Assembly (NCBI GenBank): GCA_016200255.1
Contig: JACQFA010000009.1
Span: 1 to 46,722, forward strand
Direction of reading: 5' to 3'
Source of the DNA: Nitrospirota bacterium
GTDB taxonomy: Bacteria; Nitrospirota; Nitrospiria; JACQBZ01
Length of the DNA stretch: 46,722 nt
Below are positions 43,063 through 46,722 of the stretch, piece after piece (positions within the stretch are counted from its first letter, which is position 1; the number at the start of each line of letters is the position of its first letter). The position numbers were made by a program, and so were the translations under genes. Below the pieces are notes generated by a model. That model had not been told where the DNA came from and did not search any database. It worked only from the letters and a program-made list of their open reading frames with translations.

Positions 43063-43767
43063 ATGGCGGGACCTAAGACCGTTGTTCCAATCGAGCGAAT
43101 TGAAAAGACGATACTCCTTATTCGGGGCCAGAAAGTTATATTGGATTCCGACCTGGCGCAGATTTATGGTGTCGCCACCAAGGTGTTGAACCAGGCGGTC
43201 AAACGCAACCGAGAAAGGTTTCCTGAAGATTTCATGTTTCAGTTGACCCGGGAAGAGGCCAAGCGCCTTCAGCATTCAAAATCACCGATGGCGGGGCCGA
43301 ACCGGTCACAATTTGTGACCGGTTCCCAAAAACATCGTAACCCCCGTTTTTTGCCGTATGCCTTCACCGAACACGGAGCGATCATGGCCGCCACAGTGAT
43401 CAACAGCTCCATTGCGGTTCGGGCCAGCCTTCAAGTCGTCCGCACGTTCGTCCGTCTCCGTGAAATGCTGGCGACGCACAAAGAGTTGTCTTCAAAGTTG
43501 ACCGATTTGGAACGTAAACTGGAAGGACACGATCAGGCGATCCAGACGCTTTTTGACGCCATCCGGCAGTTACTGACCGCTCCCGGAACCGAAACGTCGG
43601 CGGATCGGGTTTTACACGAGAGAAAGAGGCGTGAGGTACGGACATTAACACAGGATCGTAGGGGCAACCCATCGGTGGCGGAAGCAGCGTCCAAGCCATG
43701 GCGCGGCGACCCTGGAGCTGATTGGGGCTTCGAAGAAAAGTTCCCGCAGGCGGTGGGGCGGATTTGA
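43063..43767 (+). CDS. ORF6N-domain DNA-binding protein with a rearranged C-terminus
   Basis: A 234-residue protein. Residues about 6-100 form an ORF6N (KilA-N-like) DNA-binding domain: VVPIERIEKTILLIRGQKVI, DLAQIYGVATKVLNQAVKRN, FPEDFMFQLTREEAKRL, RFLPYAFTEHGAIMAATVIN. A helical region follows (LREMLATHKELSSKLTDLER, DHDQAI-like QTLFDAIRQLL). Family members usually end soon after AIRQLL with a short basic PRRxIGF-like tail; here the frame continues into a GTAG repeat and the ~120-bp repeat, adding about 40 unrelated residues (QDRRGNPSVAEAASKPWRG…). Common in phages and mobile elements and frequent in accessory regions. AAGGAG is well placed before ATG 43063. Confidence 0.85.
   Translation: MAGPKTVVPIERIEKTILLIRGQKVILDSDLAQIYGVATKVLNQAVKRNRERFPEDFMFQLTREEAKRLQHSKSPMAGPNRSQFVTGSQKHRNPRFLPYAFTEHGAIMAATVINSSIAVRASLQVVRTFVRLREMLATHKELSSKLTDLERKLEGHDQAIQTLFDAIRQLLTAPGTETSADRVLHERKRREVRTLTQDRRGNPSVAEAASKPWRGDPGADWGFEEKFPQAVGRI
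43658..43679. repeat. REP-like GTAG repeat with eroded right arm, inside the ORF6N frame
   Basis: GTAGGGGCAACCCATCGGT begins like the other GTAG repeats, but the expected right arm (GGTTGCCCC) reads GGTGGCGG. It is translated as RRGNPSVAE in the extended C-terminus of the ORF6N protein. Confidence 0.5.
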
Positions 43768-43858
43768 CGCCGGTCTGATTTTTGAAATGCCCTAAGCACC
43801 GTCGCGCGGGCGGGCGAGGGGAAGCGGAAAATAATTGATCGCAAGACCTGATACTGTC
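43738..43858. repeat. ~120-bp direct repeat, copy 2
   Basis: Begins AAGTTCCCGCAGGCGGTGGG and ends CGCAAGACCTGATACTGTCG. It matches 41817-41936 over its full length with scattered substitutions and one or two single-base gaps. Its first 30 bases encode the end of the extended ORF6N frame (EKFPQAVGRI). The 3' end carries one of the 16-base motifs that also occurs inverted at 44050. Confidence 0.85.
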
Positions 43859-44065
43859 GTGTGACCTCAAATTAATCTATGAAACAAGAAGAAAAAGCGC
43901 GTCGGAAGATTGATGAGGCTCTTCAAGCGTCGGGCTGGTCGGTTCAGGATCTGGACCAGGCCAACCTTGATGCCGCGCGCGGCGTGGCGGTTCGCGAATT
44001 TCCATTGAAGCCGGGTCATGGTGATGCGGACTATCAAATAAGACCGGGGTCAGGTCTTGCAATCA
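43836..44065. repeat. 16-base inverted repeats flanking the hsdR remnant
   Basis: TGATCGCAAGACCTGA at 43836-43851 and its reverse complement (one mismatch, reading TGATTGCAAGACCTGA on the minus strand) at 44050-44065. A further direct copy with one change, TGATCGCAAGATCTGA, is at 41915-41930. The inverted pair encloses the truncated restriction-subunit sequence, as the ends of a small mobile unit would. Confidence 0.6.
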
Positions 44066-44166
44066 CGCACCGCTATCGGGCCGGGACGGGCCCGGAAAAA
44101 TTTAGTCTTCCCTCCGGCCTCGCACCCGGCAGCATGCGGGTCTTAAGGGCCGAGATGGATTACTGA
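43879..44166 (+). pseudogene. Truncated type I restriction subunit R (hsdR) remnant
   Basis: The 95-codon frame begins MKQEEKARRKIDEALQASGW and continues SVQDLDQANLDAARGVAVRE, FPLKPGHGDADY. This is the typical N-terminus of HsdR-like restriction/helicase proteins, which run to about 1000 aa and have the nuclease EAK motif shortly after GxADY. Here homology stops at residue about 52 (near 44035), where an inverted 16-base repeat and unrelated sequence take over (QIRPGSGLAITHRYRAG…). The nuclease and helicase domains are gone, and no hsdS or hsdM is present. A scar of a lost restriction locus, probably not functional. Confidence 0.75.
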
Positions 44167-44348
44167 TTGGAAAAATTCCAAATCAAACCGCCTTTAACTG
44201 CCGCCTCAAATGGGGCATCGATCACCCCAAAAGAGTTGTTTTTCCCAGATCATCTGTCCATTTGTTCTGATCGATCGACCGGATAGAACGTCGTATTTGT
44301 ATTATAAACATTGAGAATGATGGCCTATCCGCTTATCGATTTTAAAAA

Positions 44349-44364
44349 TGGCATACCGCGTGCA
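44349..44364 (+). promoter_or_regulatory. Sigma-54 promoter of the small secreted-protein gene
   Basis: TGGCATACCGCGTGCA has GG and GC ten bases apart as required for RpoN, and matches the pilin-operon promoter TGGCATATCGGTTGCA at 13 of 16 positions. Transcription would start near 44376, about 38 bases before the ATG at 44414, leaving room for the ribosome site AAGGAGG. Confidence 0.7.
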
Positions 44365-44413
44365 TATCATATCGGCGGACGGATTTGTCCACAACCATAA
44401 GGAGGAAAGACAG

Positions 44414-44773
44414 ATGAAGAAGCTTTTGATGTTGGCAGTATCGATCCTGACCGCGGCGATGTTGGCCGGAGTCAGCGTGGCGGCGGATGCGCCAGCGGCG
44501 GCACCGGAGAAGTCGACCAAGAAGATGGCGGCTGCGCCCATGATGACCATGGGTGAAGTGACGGCCGTGACGCCGGGAAAGAGTGTCGAAGTGAAGGACG
44601 AGAAGGGTAAGACCCACAAGTTCAGCATCTCCAAGAAAACCAAGATCGAAGGCGACCTGAAGGTGGGCGCAAAGGTGGATGTGACCTCGAGCGGCCATTC
44701 GGCGAAAGAAATCAAGGTGGCTGGCGGTGCGGCAGCTCCAGCGGCTCCGGCAGCTCCAGCTCCGAAGAATTAA
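44414..44773 (+). CDS. Small secreted protein with a DUF5666-like beta domain
   Basis: A 119-residue exported protein. Start at ATG 44414, eight bases after AAGGAGG; the frame opens at 44348 but lacks a ribosome site and covers the promoter. Signal peptide MKKLLMLAVSILTAAMLAGV ends near SVAADA. After an Ala/Pro/Lys linker, residues about 45-100 form a single small beta-barrel-like domain (GEVTAVTPGKSVEVKDEKGK, FSISKKTKIEGDLKVGAKVD), similar to DUF5666/OB-like domains. The tail is AAPAAPAAPAPKN. Codons are very regular, hinting at high expression, and a strong terminator follows. Role unknown. Confidence 0.85.
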   Translation: MKKLLMLAVSILTAAMLAGVSVAADAPAAAPEKSTKKMAAAPMMTMGEVTAVTPGKSVEVKDEKGKTHKFSISKKTKIEGDLKVGAKVDVTSSGHSAKEIKVAGGAAAPAAPAAPAPKN

Positions 44774-44799
44774 GCAGCGTTTCCTCGCCGGTTTTTGAA

Positions 44800-44842
44800 A
44801 ACGGCGCCCCCCGGGTTATTTCCGGGGTGCGCCGTTTTTTTT
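44800..44842 (+). terminator. Rho-independent terminator
   Basis: AACGGCGCCCCCCGG (44800-44814), loop GTTATTT, CCGGGGTGCGCCGTT, then a run of eight T. The 15-base stem has a single mismatch. It ends the small secreted-protein transcript 26 bases after its stop. Just after it, GGGGACAGATTTATTTTCC at about 44853 resembles another widespread short repeat. No gene lies between 44843 and 45016. Confidence 0.92.
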
Positions 44843-44938
44843 AGAAAAAATGGGGACAGATTTATTTTCCTGATTGTTCTGTCTAAACCGAGGCAAAACG
44901 GTATGGCCGTTGGCTTCCCTCCGGCCTCGCGCGCGGGG

Positions 44939-44967
44939 TTGAAAGAAATCCGGTAGAGGAGTAAATT
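44939..44967 (+). promoter_or_regulatory. Possible sigma-70-type promoter before the 92-residue conserved gene
   Basis: TTGAAA (44939-44944), 17-base spacer, TAAATT (44962-44967; 4/6). About 50 bases upstream of ATG 45017. The 17-base string CTTCCCTCCGGCCTCGC just before it (44914-44930) also occurs at 44107-44123. Confidence 0.4.
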
Positions 44968-45016
44968 ATAGGCCTGAGTCCATTAATTCTAAACCAACAA
45001 AGAGGAGATTTTTGCC

Positions 45017-45295
45017 ATGGAAAAATTTCTGATCGAGGTTTCGCATGAGGCTGAAAAGAATGCATGCGCACGCGCCGCTCGAATCTTGCTTACAACGGGC
45101 TCCCATTTTCTGACGAATGCCGACTTTGGGTGCTCGGATGGGGTGCATAAAGCATGGATCATTGCGGAGTTGGGGAGCAAAGAAGAGGCCCGTGGTATTT
45201 TGCCTCCCGCGTATCGCTCTCAGGCCAGGATTGTCAAGCTGAACAAGTTTTCAGTAAAGGATCTTGACGACCTCCTGGGTCATCACAAGGCTTAA
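45017..45295 (+). CDS. Conserved small protein of unknown function
   Basis: A 92-residue soluble protein, MEKFLIEVSHEAEKNACARA, then LLTTGSHFLTNADFGCSDGV, HKAWIIAELGSKEEARGILP and SQARIVKLNKFSVKDLDDLL. This pattern, an alpha/beta ferredoxin-like fold with a conserved TGSHFLTNAD-GC-DG-HKAW core, recurs in many bacterial genomes as an uncharacterised family. Ribosome site GAGGAG precedes the ATG. No signal peptide. Genes on both sides are unrelated, so the context gives no functional clue. Confidence 0.8.
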   Translation: MEKFLIEVSHEAEKNACARAARILLTTGSHFLTNADFGCSDGVHKAWIIAELGSKEEARGILPPAYRSQARIVKLNKFSVKDLDDLLGHHKA

Positions 45296-45452
45296 CGGCG
45301 CGCCGGGTCGGACATAGAGAATGAATTGAGATCTAAGAATATTCTTCACTTAATTGTGAAGGCATTCGGAGGAAGGTCTGGAACATCTCGAATCCAGAGG
45401 CCCCAAGAGACGGGTCGGCCGCATCGGGCCGCGCGCTGAGGACGGTTCCGCG

Positions 45453-46025
45453 ATGAGCGGGGGCGGGGGCACCGGGCTCGCTCCGTTACCGCGGGCGTTT
45501 TATGATCGGGATACGATCCAAGTCGCCCGGGAGTTGCTCGGCAAGGTTCTCGTGCATGTTTCGGGCGGTGTGGAACGCGTTGGGCGGATTGTGGAGGTTG
45601 AGGCGTATCTTGGCCCGCAGGATCGTGCGGCGCATTCTTCTCGGGGGTTGACGCGGCGGACGCGGGTGATGTTCGGTCCTCCGGGGCATGCCTATGTTTA
45701 TCTGATCTACGGAATCCATTGCTGCATGAATGTCGTGACCGAGGCGGATGGCCATGCGTCCGCGGTGCTGCTGCGGGCGGTCGAGCCCGTGGCGAATGTC
45801 GAGGGCCGGACGCAGGGGCCGGGGCTGCTTTGCCGCGCGATGGGGATCGATCGCCGGCAAAACGGGCAGGACCTGGTAAGCCAGGCGCTTTATATCGCGG
45901 CGGCGCCGGAGCCGCCGCTTTCAATCGTCCGACGGCCGCGCATCGGCGTGGACTATGCCGGGGCCTGGGCGCGACGGCTGCTGCGTTTTTATGTTCGCGG
46001 GAATCCGTTTGTCTCGCGGCCCTAG
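45453..46025 (+). CDS. DNA-3-methyladenine glycosylase, MPG/AAG family
   Basis: Removes 3-methyladenine and other alkylated or deaminated purines to start base excision repair. The 190-residue protein has PLPRAFYDRDTIQVARELLG, the catalytic Glu in IVEVEAYLGPQDRAAHSSRG, the reading-loop segment RTRVMFGPPGHAYVYLIYGI, HCCMNVVTE and the acid patch ALLLRAVEP-like AVLLRAVEP, and TQGPGLLCRAMGID. Size is normal for bacterial MPG. Start ATG 45453 has little ribosome-site support and the first nine residues are Gly-rich. The 157-base gap upstream holds nothing recognisable. Confidence 0.93.
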   Translation: MSGGGGTGLAPLPRAFYDRDTIQVARELLGKVLVHVSGGVERVGRIVEVEAYLGPQDRAAHSSRGLTRRTRVMFGPPGHAYVYLIYGIHCCMNVVTEADGHASAVLLRAVEPVANVEGRTQGPGLLCRAMGIDRRQNGQDLVSQALYIAAAPEPPLSIVRRPRIGVDYAGAWARRLLRFYVRGNPFVSRP

Positions 46026-46050
46026 GAACGTCAGCGCCGGGACAGAACTC

Positions 46051-46079
46051 TTGACCCAACGGCGTGGGGGGAGTAGATT
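46051..46079 (+). promoter_or_regulatory. Sigma-70-type promoter of the SDR gene
   Basis: TTGACC (46051-46056), 17-base spacer, TAGATT (46074-46079; 4/6). It lies in the gap after the glycosylase gene; the ribosome site GGGAGGTGA follows before ATG 46107. Confidence 0.5.
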
Positions 46080-46106
46080 CAATCATCGAACGGTTGGGAG
46101 GTGAAG

Positions 46107-46715
46107 ATGAAGATTATTGTGATCGGTGCAACGGGGACGATCGGGCGGGCGGTGGCGGAGGGGCTGTCGGGCCGTCACGAGGTGATCAAGGTCGGAAATC
46201 GGCGGGGGGATTATCAGGTGGACCTGGCCTCGCAGGAATCGATCAAGAAGCTCTACCGCGCCGTCGGCTCGTTTGATGCGGTCGTCTCCGCGGCCGGACT
46301 GGCGAAGTTCGGCGCGCTGAAGGACTTGACCGACCCGGATTTCCATCTGGGTCTGTCGAACAAGCTCATGGGCCAGGTGAACCTTGTGCGGCTGGGGCTT
46401 CCCTTGATCGCGGAACGGGGCTCGTTTACGTTGACGAGCGGCATCCTCGCTTCGGAGCCGATGGTGGGAAGCGCCGCGATCAGTCTGGTGAATGCGGGGA
46501 TCGAGGGCTTCGTGCGCGCGGCGGCGTTGGAGATGCCGAAGGGCGTCCGCGTCAATGTCGTTTCTCCGCCGTGGGTGAAGGAAACGATGGAGGCGATGGG
46601 CATGGACAGCTCGCCCGGTCTGCCGGCCGCGATCGTGGCCAGGGCCTATCTCGACAGCGTCGAAGGCAAGAAGAACGGCGCCGTGATCGACGCCCGCCAA
46701 TCTGCGAAACGGTAG
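46107..46715 (+). CDS. Short-chain dehydrogenase/reductase family protein
   Basis: A 202-residue NAD(P)-binding oxidoreductase. N-terminal Rossmann motif KIIVIGATGTIGRAVAEGLS, short for the family, then SFDAVVSAAGLAKFGALKDL and SFTLTSGILASEPMVGSAAI. The usual catalytic Tyr-x-x-x-Lys is not visible: the expected site reads SAAISLVNAGIEGFV, and Ser occurs at TLTSG. This matches the small SDR subgroup that lacks the classical tetrad, so substrate and activity are uncertain. GGGAGGTGAAG immediately precedes ATG 46107; a GTG at 46101 lies inside that ribosome site and is rejected. The frame is complete seven bases before the window ends. Confidence 0.9.
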   Translation: MKIIVIGATGTIGRAVAEGLSGRHEVIKVGNRRGDYQVDLASQESIKKLYRAVGSFDAVVSAAGLAKFGALKDLTDPDFHLGLSNKLMGQVNLVRLGLPLIAERGSFTLTSGILASEPMVGSAAISLVNAGIEGFVRAAALEMPKGVRVNVVSPPWVKETMEAMGMDSSPGLPAAIVARAYLDSVEGKKNGAVIDARQSAKR

Positions 46716-46722
46716 GAATTCC

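Noticed and set aside
45346..46086. 246-codon minus-strand frame
   Set aside because: Antisense of the MPG glycosylase; Pro/Arg/Ser-rich shadow.

Overview
The window is 46.7 kb of fairly GC-rich chromosome from a free-living Gram-negative bacterium. Evidence for a diderm is a beta-barrel porin with a C-terminal aromatic residue, type IV pilus genes and periplasmic proteins. The mix of PilSR/sigma-54 regulation, MshEN and HD-GYP signalling, LarB/LarC, an AniA-type NirK and many HAMP/GAF sensors would fit Nitrospirota or a neighbouring phylum (NC10, Desulfobacterota-like). That placement is inference from gene content; no rRNA marker is present. About 90 % of the sequence is coding. I saw no tRNA, rRNA, CRISPR array or intact transposase.

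Layout. 1-7.5 kb: the 5' end of uvrB, a divergent PocR-GAF-GAF-GGEEF diguanylate cyclase, and a housekeeping operon on the minus strand (phoH, 7TM-HD phosphodiesterase, ybeY, ftsY). 7.5-9.7 kb: a three-gene minus-strand cassette (two-motif MshEN c-di-GMP receptor, HAMP membrane protein, type IV pilin). 9.7-19.8 kb: two complete minor-pilin operons on the minus strand, each in the order FimT/GspH, PilV, PilW, PilX, separated by a plus-strand ACT-domain gene. The first operon has a strong sigma-54 promoter and a 1194-residue PilW carrying fibronectin-III-like modules. 20-26.9 kb: an orphan sigma-54 activator with an unfamiliar sensory half, a DUF6941-like protein, then pilR, pilS and pilD. 27-32.7 kb: gpsA, Na/Pi symporter, larB, larC and a Ca/Na antiporter. 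32.7-41.7 kb: a porin and a PstS-like protein, then a tightly overlapping chain of response regulator, Cache-HAMP-GAF histidine kinase, GAF-HD-GYP, CDF efflux, pdxA and rsmA. 41.6-45 kb: a repeat-rich accessory island with REP-like hairpins, a ~120-bp repeat in two full copies and one partial copy, nirK, an ORF6N gene and a truncated hsdR remnant. 45-46.7 kb: small ordinary genes (conserved hypothetical, MPG glycosylase, SDR).

How it fits together. Between 7.5 and 27 kb lies a surface-fibre module: pilin and minor pilins, their peptidase PilD, and the PilS-PilR two-component system. A canonical sigma-54 promoter with an upstream 20-bp palindrome precedes the large minor-pilin operon, and a near-identical sigma-54 element precedes a small secreted protein gene at 44.4 kb, suggesting a shared regulon. 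c-di-GMP proteins occur as a synthase (862), a receptor (8648) and a hydrolase (37387), so second-messenger control of the pili is plausible. The pilus motor genes (pilB, pilT, pilC, pilM-Q) are not in this window.
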